A DNA stretch of 64,000 nt. It comes from Crystallibacter sulfonylureivorans_A. Lineage in GTDB: Bacteria; Actinomycetota; Actinomycetes; Actinomycetales; Micrococcaceae. Shown here piece after piece: positions 16,510-24,964 of the stretch. The notes below the pieces were generated by a model. That model made no database searches. It saw only the letters and a list, made by a program, of their open reading frames with translations, and had not been told where the DNA came from. Where the stretch lies: positions 18,973 to 82,972 of the forward strand of contig NZ_JBLKRT010000017.1 in NCBI RefSeq assembly GCF_047607445.1, in the 5' to 3' direction. Position numbers and translations under genes: made by a program. Within the stretch, counting starts at the first letter, position 1, and each line of letters starts with the position of its first letter.

Positions 16510-17817
16510 ATGTCCACGCCCCGCGTGCTGAGGCCTTTCGCCCACCGCAACTACCGGATCCTCATTTCCGCCCTGGCCATCTCGGTATTCGGCACCGGCA
16601 TGTGGGCCGTGGCCATGGTCTACCAGGTCATCGCCCTGGGCGGCGGCCCTATCCAACTCTCGCTCGTGGCCACTTGCTCAAGCGTCGGCCTGCTGGCGTT
16701 CGTGTTGCTGGGCGGCATCGCGGCCGACCGACTTCCGCGCCGTCGCCTGATCATCTGTGTGGAAGCGGCCAATCTGGTGGCCATCGGCGCCGTGACGCTG
16801 CTTGCCCTGACCGGACTGCTGCAGCTGTGGCACCTTGCCGCTGCCGCTTTCTTGCTGGGCGCGGGAGCCGCTTTCTTCTTCCCCGCATACTCGGCTATTC
16901 TGCCCAGAATCCTGCCGGCCGAGGATCTGCTGGCGGCCAACGGCATGGAGGGCACCATGCGCCCCCTGCTGCAGCAGGCGGCGGGCCCCGCCTTAGCAGG
17001 AATCGTCGTGGCTTCCTTCTCCCCAGCTGCAGCCATCGGCTGGATCTCGCTGTGCCATCTGGCCGCGCTGGTCATCCTGAACTTCCTGGGCCAAGAGCTG
17101 GTTCCGGATCAGGGAACGGTTGCGTCGGTCTCCGCCGAGGACGAGCCCCCGGCCAAGCGCAGTTCGGTTCTGGCCGATCTGCGCGAAGGCGTGACCTACA
17201 CACTGAAGACTCCCTGGCTGCTCTGGACGCTGCTGTGGGCCGTGGTGAGCGTGCTCATTTTTATCGGGCCCATTGAAGTGCTGCTGCCGTTTGCCGTCGC
17301 CGACCAATTGGGCGGGGATTCGAAGACCTTCGGCTTCCTGCTCGGCATCTTCGGCGTCGGCGGGGCGCTGGGAGCCTTGTTCACTGCCTCCCTGCGGCTG
17401 CCCAGGCGCTACCTCACGGTGATGCTGCTGTTCTGGGGCGCCGGCGCCCTGCCCATCGCGGTCATCGGTTTTACCGACAGCTTCTGGGTGATGGCGGTGG
17501 CTCTGTTCGTGGTCGGTGCCACCGGCAGCGCGGGCCAGGTCATCTGGGGCACGCTGCTGCAGCGCCGGGTTCCGCCGCACCTGCTCGGCCGGATTTCCAG
17601 CCTTGATTTCTTTGTCTCGCTGGCACTGATGCCGGTGTCCATGGCGCTGGCCGGGCCGGTGGGCGAAGTGGTGCCGATCTGGCTGATCTTCCTATTCGTG
17701 GGCCTGGCCCTGCCGCTGCTGGCGGTGCTGGCGCTCACCTTCGGCGGCATGCTGAAGGACGAGATCGAGCACCCGCTGGAGCGCAAGCTGGAGCCTGCGG
17801 AGCCGGCCAGCACCTAG
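16510..17817 (+). CDS. MFS transporter (EntS/TetV-like branch)
   Basis: Major facilitator of 435 residues with twelve predicted membrane helices. The loop between helices 2 and 3 reads GGIAADRLPRRRL, the MFS signature, and the start PFAHRNYRILISALAISVFGTGMW is typical of the EntS-like group. Its substrate is unknown; an aromatic acid or siderophore exporter is possible. The ATG at 16510 follows CCAGGAAACC. It is divergent from metF, with a MarR-type palindrome between them, so it may respond to phenylpropanoids, which is inference. It ends at a perfect 15-bp hairpin. Confidence 0.82.
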   Translation: MSTPRVLRPFAHRNYRILISALAISVFGTGMWAVAMVYQVIALGGGPIQLSLVATCSSVGLLAFVLLGGIAADRLPRRRLIICVEAANLVAIGAVTLLALTGLLQLWHLAAAAFLLGAGAAFFFPAYSAILPRILPAEDLLAANGMEGTMRPLLQQAAGPALAGIVVASFSPAAAIGWISLCHLAALVILNFLGQELVPDQGTVASVSAEDEPPAKRSSVLADLREGVTYTLKTPWLLWTLLWAVVSVLIFIGPIEVLLPFAVADQLGGDSKTFGFLLGIFGVGGALGALFTASLRLPRRYLTVMLLFWGAGALPIAVIGFTDSFWVMAVALFVVGATGSAGQVIWGTLLQRRVPPHLLGRISSLDFFVSLALMPVSMALAGPVGEVVPIWLIFLFVGLALPLLAVLALTFGGMLKDEIEHPLERKLEPAEPAST

Positions 17818-17846
17818 CAGCCGGCTCTGCCCGCCCCTCAATCGGA

Positions 17847-17878
17847 CGACGGCGGCGCTCACCTGAGCGCCGCCGTCG
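17847..17878 (+). terminator. Perfect 15-bp terminator hairpin after the MFS gene
   Basis: Arms at 17847-17861 and 17864-17878 with a 2-base loop, starting 30 bp after the stop. The stem CGACGGCGGCGCTCA belongs to the recurrent hairpin family seen after several genes here. Confidence 0.65.
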
Positions 17879-18042
17879 CCATCAGCGGTAACAACCGGCT
17901 GCCCGCCCTGACCCATGACCCGATGAGCCGAACGCTACTCTTGACGCCAAGGGACGGGACCGTCTCGGAACTTCAGTGGAAACCGAACCGCTAGGCGCAG
18001 CCCGTGCGAGCGTGCCGCGCCACAACGTGCACAGGAGGATCG

Positions 18043-18786
18043 ATGGTTGCCAGCGAGGACCTCACGAATGACCCGGAACTCAAGAGCGCTTTGCTCACCG
18101 CCCGCCGCGGTACCGCCTTCTTCGGCCGCAAACTCAAGGAACTCTCCGACGACGAGTTCGCCGCGCCGTCGCTGCTGCCCGGCTGGACCCGCGCCCACGT
18201 CATCGCCCACGTCGGCTACAACGCCCGAGCTATCGGCCGGTTGATCGTATGGGCCAACACTGGCGTGGAAACGCCGATGTACCCGTCGCGGCAGGCCCGG
18301 AACGAAGAAATCGACCATGGCGCCTCGCTCTCCCCGGTCGAATTGCGCGACCTCTACGAACAGTCAGCCAACCACCTCGACGTTGCATGGCGGAACACAC
18401 CGCAAGATGCGTGGGGGCACGAGGTCAAAGCCGCTCAGGGCTACACCGCCCCGGCCACCGAAACCGTATGGTGGCGGACCCGCGAAGTCTGGATCCACGC
18501 CGTCGACCTCGACAACGGCGCCAGCTTCGCGGACATGCCCTCCGACGTGCTCGAACGCCTGCTCAAAGACATCACTGGCGCCTGGCACAAGCGCGGCGAC
18601 GACAAAGACCTGCGACTGGAAGTCCTGGACTCAGGCGGCATCACGCAACTCGGCGACGCCGCGGCCGCCGATCCGGTTATTGTCACCGGCACCCTCTCGG
18701 ACATCACCGCCTGGGCTGCCGGCCGATATACCCACGGCATTACCTCCAACAGGCCGGATACACCCCAAGCACCGCGCTGGATCTGA
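18043..18786 (+). CDS. Mycothiol-dependent maleylpyruvate isomerase family protein
   Basis: DinB/YfiT-like metal-binding protein of 247 residues. The N-terminal bundle carries LPGWTRAHVIAHVGYNARAIGRL, where His supplies a metal ligand, and the later TVWWRTREVWIHAVDLD supplies the Glu and His ligands. A C-terminal MDMPI domain contains VTGTLSDITAWAAGR. The family isomerises maleylpyruvate in the gentisate pathway or performs other mycothiol-dependent reactions. AGGAGG lies just before the ATG at 18043. No gentisate genes are nearby, so the exact reaction is not established. Confidence 0.78.
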   Translation: MVASEDLTNDPELKSALLTARRGTAFFGRKLKELSDDEFAAPSLLPGWTRAHVIAHVGYNARAIGRLIVWANTGVETPMYPSRQARNEEIDHGASLSPVELRDLYEQSANHLDVAWRNTPQDAWGHEVKAAQGYTAPATETVWWRTREVWIHAVDLDNGASFADMPSDVLERLLKDITGAWHKRGDDKDLRLEVLDSGGITQLGDAAAADPVIVTGTLSDITAWAAGRYTHGITSNRPDTPQAPRWI

Positions 18787-18812
18787 GCCCGGCGACAGCT
18801 CGGATCTCCGCG

Positions 18813-18993
18813 CAGGCGCAAGCGCCTTTGGTCGATCACCGAATCGGTTGTCGACCAAGCGAAGCGCGCGGAGACACGTCCGACTCGGATCTCCACGCAG
18901 GCGCGGGCGCCTTTGGTCGATCACCGGTGGCCAGGCGCTGGCGCCTTTGGTCGATCACCGGTGGCCAGGCGCGGGGGCCTTTGGGCGATCTCC
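18813..18993. repeat. Short tandem repeat array, 34-bp period, between convergent genes
   Basis: Four copies of CAGGCGC-NN-GCGCC-TTTGG-TCGATCACC start at 18813, 18898, 18932 and 18966. The last three are exactly 34 bp apart; the last is degenerate. Each has the small palindrome AGGCGC/GCGCCT followed by TTT. The first two copies also share the preceding CTCGGATCTCC. The array fills the gap between the isomerase gene and vanB and may end transcription from both sides. Confidence 0.75.
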
Positions 18994-19007
18994 CGAGCCC
19001 GGGCGGG

Positions 19008-20021
19008 TCAGGACACCTCGATGGTGACGACGGCGGGGCCTCGGCCGGGAACGGCGTCCGCTTTTGCCCCGGTGCCGGAGGTGACGGCGCGGGAGACGCA
19101 GCAGCACATTTTTTCCGCTGCCCGCTGCTGGCGCTCACTGTAGAAGACGTCCCGGTGGTCGATCGCGCCGTCCAGTTCCAGCACGCGGACTTCGCAGAGG
19201 CCGCATTCACCCTTGCGGCAGTCGAACATCATGTCCGCACCGGCCTCTTCGAGGGCCTCAAGCATGGAGCGGCCCTGGCCCACCGTGGCCTCGATGCCCA
19301 GCCGCGGGATCCGCACCACGAATTCCTCCGGGTCGTACCAGCCGCTGTTGCCGAAGGTCTCGTAGCGCAGGTTCGGCACCGGCAGCTCGCGTTCCGTCCA
19401 GGCGCGGCGGACTGCGTCCATCAGCCGAATCGGTCCGCACATGTAAAGTTCGGTATCCATGTCCGCGCCGGCCACTAGTTCGTCCACCTGCAGCGAGGTG
19501 GCTTCATCATCCACGTGGACCTGCAGCCGGTCTCCGTGCTCCTCCTGCAGCTGATCCAGATAGGCCATCGCCGCTCGACTGCGCCCGGCATACACCATTC
19601 GGTAATCCGCCTTCACGGCCTTGAGTACACGCGCCATGTTGACCATCGCGGTCACGCCGATGCCCCCGGCCAACAGGATGTACCGCTCGGCTCCGACCCG
19701 CAGCGGGAAATTCTGCAGCGGCTGGGTGATTTCCAGCCTGTCGCCGGCGGCCAGCGTGTGCATGAATTCCGATCCGCCCCGCGAAGCCGGCGCCTTCAGC
19801 ACGCTCAGCGCCAGGCGGCGTCCGCCGTCGGAGGAGTCCACGATGGAGTAGGAGCGCTTGTCCTGCTGGCCGGCAATCCGGACTTTCAGGTCAACATGCG
19901 ACCCCGGTTCTGCGTTCTTCGGCAGGGCCGGCTCCAGCACGATCCGCCGGATGCCGGCCGCCACGTCCTGCACCTCGACTACGGTGGCTTGCTGCCAGAC
20001 TTCTACATTTGTTGCTGCCAT
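19008..20021 (-). CDS. vanB: Vanillate O-demethylase oxidoreductase (reductase subunit)
   Basis: NAD(P)H-dependent electron-transfer partner of VanA, 337 residues. Order of domains: flavin-binding barrel with RSYS (56-59), nucleotide domain with GGIGVT (119-124) and YMCGP (193-197), then a C-terminal plant-type [2Fe-2S] ferredoxin with Cys268, Cys273, Cys276 and a Cys at 306-308. This is the class IA reductase layout. The start at 20021 is 20 bp after the vanA stop, with AGGAAGG about 12 bp before the ATG. It delivers electrons from NAD(P)H to the Rieske centre of VanA. Confidence 0.9.
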   Translation of the reverse strand: MAATNVEVWQQATVVEVQDVAAGIRRIVLEPALPKNAEPGSHVDLKVRIAGQQDKRSYSIVDSSDGGRRLALSVLKAPASRGGSEFMHTLAAGDRLEITQPLQNFPLRVGAERYILLAGGIGVTAMVNMARVLKAVKADYRMVYAGRSRAAMAYLDQLQEEHGDRLQVHVDDEATSLQVDELVAGADMDTELYMCGPIRLMDAVRRAWTERELPVPNLRYETFGNSGWYDPEEFVVRIPRLGIEATVGQGRSMLEALEEAGADMMFDCRKGECGLCEVRVLELDGAIDHRDVFYSERQQRAAEKMCCCVSRAVTSGTGAKADAVPGRGPAVVTIEVS

Positions 20022-20041
20022 GTTGTCGCCTGCGCCTTCCT

Positions 20042-21151
20042 CTAGACGCCGGCCTGGACGGCGGAAGCCATCCGACCCTCGGCCACCAGCATCCGCTCGA
20101 TCAGCCGGCGCACCCACATGCCGCCGGAGTCGATGTTGAGGTTGTAAAACTCGTAGTCCGGATTGGCATCGATGGCTGCCTGCTGCGCCTTGAGCATTTC
20201 CTCGTCCTCGCCGAAGACGCCGTGCACGCCGTCGCGCAGCTGGGTGGTGATCAGCTGGCTGTCCAGTCGGTAGTTGCGCATGAAAGCCCAGAAATAGTGG
20301 CAGGACCTGTCGGTTTCCGGCGAGATCGTGTTCATTACGAATCCGTTCACGCCCTGACTGCGGTCCCCGTCCGGTGCGCCGGTGCCGGCCTTGGCCACCC
20401 CGACGTCGATGCAGATGGTGGACGGGGCTTGGAACGTGATGATCTGCCAGCGGTCCACCTTGCCCTCGAAGCCGGGGAATTTGTCCCGCATGTTCTTCAG
20501 CCAGAAAGGCGGGGCGTCGATGTTGTGCATCCAGCGGGTCACGGTGACGGTGCTGCCCTCATGGCTGACCACGAAGTCGGATTCGCTGAGCTCTTCCTGC
20601 CCAATCGAGGACGAGTGCACGAACTCTTCGTGGGTCAGGTCCATCAGGTTGTCCAGCACCAACTGGTAATTGCAGTCGGCGTGGATGGTCTCGCCGTCGC
20701 CCGCCCATTCGAGTGAGTCCATCTGGTGCATGTCCGGCACCAGGTCCGGGTCAGCCTGCGTCGGGTCGCCCAGCCACACCCAGACGTAGCGGTGGCGCTC
20801 AACTACCGGGAAGGACGGGACCGTGGCCGACGGGTTGATGGTTTCCTGCGCCGGCATCGAGACACACCGTCCGGCGGAGTTGTAGACAATGCCGTGGTAC
20901 GGGCACTGGATTCCGTCTTTGCCCATGGTCTTGCCCATGGAGAGCGGAGCGAGGCGGTGCCAGCAGGCGTCGGCGAGGGCAACGGCTTTGCCGGCTTCGG
21001 TGCGGTACAGCGCCAGCGGCCGGTTGGCGATACGGCGGGCCATCGGCTTACGGGTGACCTCGTGGTCCCAGGCCGCCACGTACCACGCGTTGAGCGGGTG
21101 GCCCATGACCTTGTGGGTGGTGGAGCTGGCGGTCTGCACTGCAGCGGTCAC
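20042..21151 (-). CDS. vanA: Vanillate O-demethylase, Rieske oxygenase subunit
   Basis: Non-haem iron oxygenase of 369 residues that converts vanillate to protocatechuate and formaldehyde. The Rieske [2Fe-2S] ligands are Cys63, His65, Cys83 and His86 (C-x-H-x17-C-x2-H). The mononuclear iron site is in NLMDLTHEEFVHSS (Asp171, His174, His179). The GTG at 21151 follows GGAAGGAACC. It is the first gene of vanAB and is divergent from the PadR regulator gene, with two palindromes in the gap. Related O-demethylases (dicamba, syringate) share the fold, but the vanB and vanR neighbours favour vanillate. Confidence 0.9.
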   Translation of the reverse strand: MTAAVQTASSTTHKVMGHPLNAWYVAAWDHEVTRKPMARRIANRPLALYRTEAGKAVALADACWHRLAPLSMGKTMGKDGIQCPYHGIVYNSAGRCVSMPAQETINPSATVPSFPVVERHRYVWVWLGDPTQADPDLVPDMHQMDSLEWAGDGETIHADCNYQLVLDNLMDLTHEEFVHSSSIGQEELSESDFVVSHEGSTVTVTRWMHNIDAPPFWLKNMRDKFPGFEGKVDRWQIITFQAPSTICIDVGVAKAGTGAPDGDRSQGVNGFVMNTISPETDRSCHYFWAFMRNYRLDSQLITTQLRDGVHGVFGEDEEMLKAQQAAIDANPDYEFYNLNIDSGGMWVRRLIERMLVAEGRMASAVQAGV

Positions 21152-21246
21152 AACGGTTCCTTCCGGTAGCGCGAGCCGACCTCGTCAGCGAGGCAGGCTC
21201 AGTTATATTTGGCCGATGGCGGCGCCGTCTCCGGATCCGCTAACTA

Positions 21247-21264
21247 ACTATCAACATAGATAGT
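21247..21264. promoter_or_regulatory. Predicted VanR operator, site 1, vanA-vanR gap
   Basis: ACTATC-AACATA-GATAGT is a perfect 6+6 palindrome with a 6-base spacer in the 179-bp divergent gap. It shares CATAGATA with the ligM palindrome. It is 96 bp before the vanA start and 67 bp before the vanR start. Confidence 0.6.
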
Positions 21265-21278
21265 GGCGTGGATCTCAG

Positions 21279-21296
21279 ACTATCGATGGATATAGT
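21279..21296. promoter_or_regulatory. Predicted VanR operator, site 2, vanA-vanR gap
   Basis: ACTAT-N8-ATAGT is a second imperfectly matched copy, 14 bp after site 1 and 35 bp before the vanR start. It also contains TATC-N4-GATA. Two tandem sites suggest cooperative repression of both vanAB and vanR. Confidence 0.5.
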
Positions 21297-21330
21297 GATT
21301 GGCAACACAGCTCAAAAGAAAGTTGGATCA

Positions 21331-21951
21331 ATGAGTCTTCGCTACGCCCTGCTGGCGCTGCTCAGCGTTGAGCCCATGACCGGCTACGACCTCTACAAGG
21401 AATTCGAAGCCTCCGTAGGGCACGTGTGGCATGCTCCGGACTCTCAGATCTACCCCGAGCTGCGGCGGATGGAGAAGGAAGGCCTGCTCGACGGCGAGGA
21501 GGTCACCTGGGGCCAGCGCGGCAAGAAACGCCGGTACCACATCACCGATGCCGGCGTGCAGGCATTCCGGGACTGGATGAACACCACGCTCGAGTACACC
21601 CGGGTGCGGGATCCAGCACACCTGAAGGCCGCCTACCTGGAGTGGGCCGCGCCCGAAGCCGCGCGCGAGCAGATGCGCGCGCACATTGAGCACCACACCG
21701 GGCTGCGCCAGCAATGGGAGCAGCGCATCCGCGAGATCGACCAGGACGCCAGCGAAATGCTGAACCGACGCCTGGCCGGCACGCCCGAAGCCGACCGCGA
21801 CCGGGTCAAGGCCTTCAAGAGGTTCACGTACGAGGGCTTGGTGGCCCGGGCCGAGCAGGAGATTGCGTGGGCCCAGCGCGGACTGGACCTGATCGACGAC
21901 CTCTACGCCAACCGGCGGAGCCCCCGGCAGGCGGCCGGCGGCAAAAAGTAG
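21331..21951 (+). CDS. vanR: PadR-family transcriptional regulator, probable vanillate repressor
   Basis: DNA-binding protein of 206 residues. The N-terminal winged helix is PadR-like: LRYALLALLSVEPMTGYDLYK, then PDSQIYPELRRMEKEGLL and RRYHITDAG. The C-terminal half is helical (Vir_C) and would dimerise. In Corynebacterium glutamicum the vanillate regulator is also of PadR type, which supports the name. It is divergent from vanAB. The ATG at 21331 has only a weak ribosome site (AAAGAAAG). Predicted targets are vanAB, vanR, ligM and one solute-binding protein gene, by motif sharing. Confidence 0.82.
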   Translation: MSLRYALLALLSVEPMTGYDLYKEFEASVGHVWHAPDSQIYPELRRMEKEGLLDGEEVTWGQRGKKRRYHITDAGVQAFRDWMNTTLEYTRVRDPAHLKAAYLEWAAPEAAREQMRAHIEHHTGLRQQWEQRIREIDQDASEMLNRRLAGTPEADRDRVKAFKRFTYEGLVARAEQEIAWAQRGLDLIDDLYANRRSPRQAAGGKK

Positions 21952-22106
21952 CCCGGCGCCCGGCCCCGCAAGAGCCGACGCCGGGCACCGCCGTCGTTAG
22001 CCGCGCCAGAGACAGGCTGCGGCCCCGCCTCCGCACGCCGCAGAACAGCGCACCGCTGAACAGCACCGGCCGCCGTCGCTGCCCTGAGCGGGAACGACGG
22101 CGGCGC
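21951..22106. terminator. Convergent terminator region between vanR and phdA
   Basis: An 8-bp stem GCCCGGCG/CGCCGGGC (21951-21958 and 21979-21986) is followed by a long-range stem (21985-21998 with 22093-22106, 14 bp, one mismatch). The latter carries AACGACGGCGG, the recurrent hairpin sequence. Confidence 0.45.
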
Positions 22107-22121
22107 TTGCCCGCGAGCAGG

Positions 22122-23690
22122 CTAGTTGGAGTATTCCTTGCGCAGGTCGGCCTTGCGGATCTTGCCGCTGGCGGTCCGCGGCAGGTCCTCCACGATCACC
22201 ACCGACTTGGGGATCTTGTAGCGGGCCAGCCGCCCGTCCAGGTGCTGCTGGATGTCCTCGGCGGTCACCGCAAAGCCCTCGCGGACGGTCACCACCGCAC
22301 GCGGCACTTCGCCCCACTTCTCGTCCGGAATGCCGATCACCGCCGCGCTGCTGACCGCCTCCAGCTCCAGGATGATCTGCTCCACCTCGGCCGGGTAGAT
22401 GTTCTCGCCGCCGGAGATGATCATGTCCTTCAGCCGGTCGGAAATGAACAGGAAGCCTTCGTCGTCCACGTAGCCCATGTCGCCGGACTTGAACCAGACG
22501 CCGTCTGCATAGCTTTCGGCCGTGGCATCGGGGCGGTTCCAGTACTCGCGGATGACGTTCGGTCCGGAAATCTGGATCTCGCCCACTTCTCGCGCCGGCA
22601 GCACGTCGCCCATCGGGTCGGCTATCCGGACGTCGGTGAAGAAGTGCGGAAGCCCTGCGGAACCGGCCTTCGGGCGCGATTTCTCGGCCGCCAGCGTGGT
22701 GGCGCCAGGGGCGGTCTCCGTCATGCCGTAGCCGTTGGTGAACGACAATCCGCGTGCCTCGTAAGCCTCCAGCACCCGCATCGGCACCGCCGAGCCACCG
22801 CAGGTCAGCTTGTTCAGCGAACTGATGTCGGTCTTATCCCAGTCGGGGTGCTCGCACAGCAGCTGGTAGGTAGTGGGCACGCCGCTGATGGCGGTGGCTT
22901 TGTACTTCTCGATCAGCATCAAAGTCCGGCCCGGTTCGAACTTCGGCTCAAGCACCACGGTGGCACCCTTGAGCAGCGCGGGCAGCACACCCATGCCGAG
23001 CGATGCCACGTGGAACATTGGCGCGATCATCAGGGCGACGTCGCTGCTGGCCATGTCGAAATCCACCAGCACGTTGATGCTGTTCCAGGTCATGTTGCCG
23101 TGCGTGAGCAGCGCGCCCTTCGGCCGGCCGGTGGTGCCGGACGTATAGAGGATCATGGCCGGGTCATCGAGCGAGACGGCCACGTCGCGGCGCTCTTCGC
23201 TGCCGGAGGCAATCACCTCTTCCAACAGCTCGACGGCGGTGCCCCGCCCGGCTGCCTCGGGTGCTGCCTGCGCGGCAACCAGGCCGGCCGGTGCATCTTC
23301 CACGACGATCCGGTGGCTGAGTTCCAGCAGCGAACTGCCGCGGACGGCTAAAGGCTCCAGGCTGCGGGCGTGAATCAGAATGCGGCTGCCCGAGTCCTGC
23401 AGCGCGAACTGTATCTCCGGCGGGGCCAGCCGGGTGTTCAGCGGAACGAAAATCGCGCCCAGCGTGCCGCAGGCAAAGAAGGTCTCCAAAAAGGCCGGGT
23501 GGTTCTCCCCCAGGTAGGCAACCCTGTCGCCCCGGGCAATGCCGCGGTCCGCCAGCGCATTGGCCAGCCGGTCGACCCGCTCGGCAAATTCGCCGTAGCT
23601 CATCTCGCCCGCCGAGCTGATGATCGCGGTCTTGGCCGCGGACTTCATGCGGCGCTTATGGATCCAGGCACCGAGCCCCTGATTCTGCAT
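22122..23690 (-). CDS. phdA: Phenylpropanoid (p-coumarate/ferulate):CoA ligase
   Basis: Adenylate-forming ligase of 522 residues that would activate hydroxycinnamates or dihydrocinnamates to CoA thioesters. Motifs: the ATP loop YTSGTTGRPKG (182-192), FTNGYGMTE (318-325), YWNRPDATAES and GVWFKSGDMGYVDDEGF, and the C-terminal catalytic Lys in PRTASGKIRK. Long-chain acyl-CoA synthetase is the generic family; the aromatic role is inferred from the phdBCDE operon 4 kb away and a shared operator. The ATG at 23690 follows AAAGGG. Upstream lies an almost exact copy of the phdR-type site. Confidence 0.8.
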   Translation of the reverse strand: MQNQGLGAWIHKRRMKSAAKTAIISSAGEMSYGEFAERVDRLANALADRGIARGDRVAYLGENHPAFLETFFACGTLGAIFVPLNTRLAPPEIQFALQDSGSRILIHARSLEPLAVRGSSLLELSHRIVVEDAPAGLVAAQAAPEAAGRGTAVELLEEVIASGSEERRDVAVSLDDPAMILYTSGTTGRPKGALLTHGNMTWNSINVLVDFDMASSDVALMIAPMFHVASLGMGVLPALLKGATVVLEPKFEPGRTLMLIEKYKATAISGVPTTYQLLCEHPDWDKTDISSLNKLTCGGSAVPMRVLEAYEARGLSFTNGYGMTETAPGATTLAAEKSRPKAGSAGLPHFFTDVRIADPMGDVLPAREVGEIQISGPNVIREYWNRPDATAESYADGVWFKSGDMGYVDDEGFLFISDRLKDMIISGGENIYPAEVEQIILELEAVSSAAVIGIPDEKWGEVPRAVVTVREGFAVTAEDIQQHLDGRLARYKIPKSVVIVEDLPRTASGKIRKADLRKEYSN

Positions 23691-23786
23691 CGTTCAAACC
23701 CTTTCGACGTACCCGGCGCCCGGGCTACCCAGCTAAGCCGCAGTGAAGCGCGTCACCATGGCCCACACCCCAAACCTAATGTCTTT

Positions 23787-23808
23787 TAGTTGAAAAAGTC
23801 AATAGTTG
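23787..23808. promoter_or_regulatory. Predicted PhdR operator upstream of phdA
   Basis: The core TTGAAAAAGTCAAT (23790-23803) is identical to the centre of the palindrome beside phdR. The 22-bp segment also matches the site upstream of the solute-binding protein gene at 26289-27284 with only two differences. It is about 100 bp before the phdA start. Confidence 0.65.
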
Positions 23809-23852
23809 AGAATGCCGCTCCACTGCGTAGCGGACGGAGCCCCGGAGACACC

Positions 23853-23887
23853 GATGATGCCCCCTCCGGCAGGGAAGAGGCATCATC
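23853..23887 (-). terminator. Hairpin after the solute-binding protein gene
   Basis: GATGATGCC (23853-23861) pairs with GGCATCATC (23879-23887), loop 17 bases, 25 bp past the stop of the solute-binding protein gene on the minus strand. Confidence 0.5.
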
Positions 23888-23911
23888 AGCGCTTGGTGCG
23901 GGACTTGCTGT

Positions 23912-24907
23912 CTACTGCTGCTGCGGCAGCAGCGCCTCCATGTCCGGAAGCTGGTCAATCAGACCGTTCTTCAGCGAGATATCGGCGATCTCCTTGATCG
24001 AGTCGGCATTGACTTCCTGCGGGAACTTCGGCAGCGTCAGCTTCTCGATCACGGCCGGGTCCAGCTTTGTGTAGGTCGGCAGGATTTCGCGAACGCGGTC
24101 AGGGTTCTCATCGGCGAAGGCCAGCGACTTCTTCATCGCCCGGACAAACGCTTCGGTGACTTCCGGCTTCTCCTGCACGTTCTTGTCGGAGGTGAAGTAG
24201 GTAGCTACGGTCAGATTCTCGACGGGATACGCATAGTTGGAGAAGACCGGCACGGCGCCGTCGCCTGCCACAATGGTCGCGAACGGCTCCACAGCGGCAA
24301 TCGCATCCACCTGGTCGTTCGCCAGGGCGGCCGGCATGTCCGGGAACGGCATTTCCACGAAGTTCAGGTTGGACGAATCGCCACCGGACTGTTCAACAGC
24401 CTCGCGGACGGTGGAATCGCTGATGTTATTGAGCGTGTTGACGCCGATCCGCTTGCCCACCAGGTCCTTGATTTCCTTGATGCCACTGTCCGGCTTCACC
24501 ATGACAGCCGCAAAGTCCTTATCCTGGTCACCGGTTGTGTTGACGCCGTTGGCCACCATCTTCATGTCCAGGCCCTTGGAGCGGGCGATGACCAACGAGG
24601 TGACGTTGCTGAATCCGAAGTCCATCTGGCCACTGGTGATCGCCGGAATGATCGCGGCACCACCCTGCGCCAGGGTCAACTCCAGGTCCAGCCCCTCTTC
24701 TTCGAAGAAGCCCTCCTCCTTGCCCAGGTAGATCGGCGCCACGTCCACGATCGGAATAACGCCCACATTGATCTTCGTCATGCCGCCGGATGCTTCGCCG
24801 CCGCCCGCGGGAGCTGTTTCCCCGCCGCCGCCCGACGGGCTTCCACCGCCGCACGCCGTCAATGCCAGCACCGCCGCCAGTGCCACTGCTGCCCTGATTT
24901 TCTTCAC
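23912..24907 (-). CDS. ABC transporter solute-binding lipoprotein, NitT/TauT family (SBP-1)
   Basis: Periplasmic-type binding protein of 331 residues, tethered by a lipobox (LTACGGG, lipidated Cys about residue 18). A Gly/Ser-rich linker precedes the NMT1/SsuA-like domain with INVGVIPIVDVAPIYLGKEEGFF, TSGQMDFGFSNV, KRIGVNTLNNISD and MPAALANDQVDAIAAVEP. The GTG at 24907 follows GAGAGGGA. It has no permease next to it; the only matching ATPase and permeases are at 31817-34285. The VanR-like motif 60 bp upstream suggests vanillate or a related acid as ligand, which is inference. Confidence 0.82.
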   Translation of the reverse strand: MKKIRAAVALAAVLALTACGGGSPSGGGGETAPAGGGEASGGMTKINVGVIPIVDVAPIYLGKEEGFFEEEGLDLELTLAQGGAAIIPAITSGQMDFGFSNVTSLVIARSKGLDMKMVANGVNTTGDQDKDFAAVMVKPDSGIKEIKDLVGKRIGVNTLNNISDSTVREAVEQSGGDSSNLNFVEMPFPDMPAALANDQVDAIAAVEPFATIVAGDGAVPVFSNYAYPVENLTVATYFTSDKNVQEKPEVTEAFVRAMKKSLAFADENPDRVREILPTYTKLDPAVIEKLTLPKFPQEVNADSIKEIADISLKNGLIDQLPDMEALLPQQQ

Positions 24908-24964
24908 GGGTCCCTCTCCCATCAATCCTTCACTAGGCACGGATGTGCCCCAGATCACTCACAG

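Noticed and set aside
18043..18786. Proof of a gentisate pathway from the maleylpyruvate isomerase family gene
   Set aside because: The family is broad, and no gentisate dioxygenase or fumarylpyruvate hydrolase gene is near.
18813..18993. CRISPR array
   Set aside because: The units are contiguous, without unique spacers, and there are no cas genes in the window.
21714..23351. Open frame of 545 codons overlapping vanR and opposite phdA
   Set aside because: It crosses two well-supported genes and has no recognisable motif.
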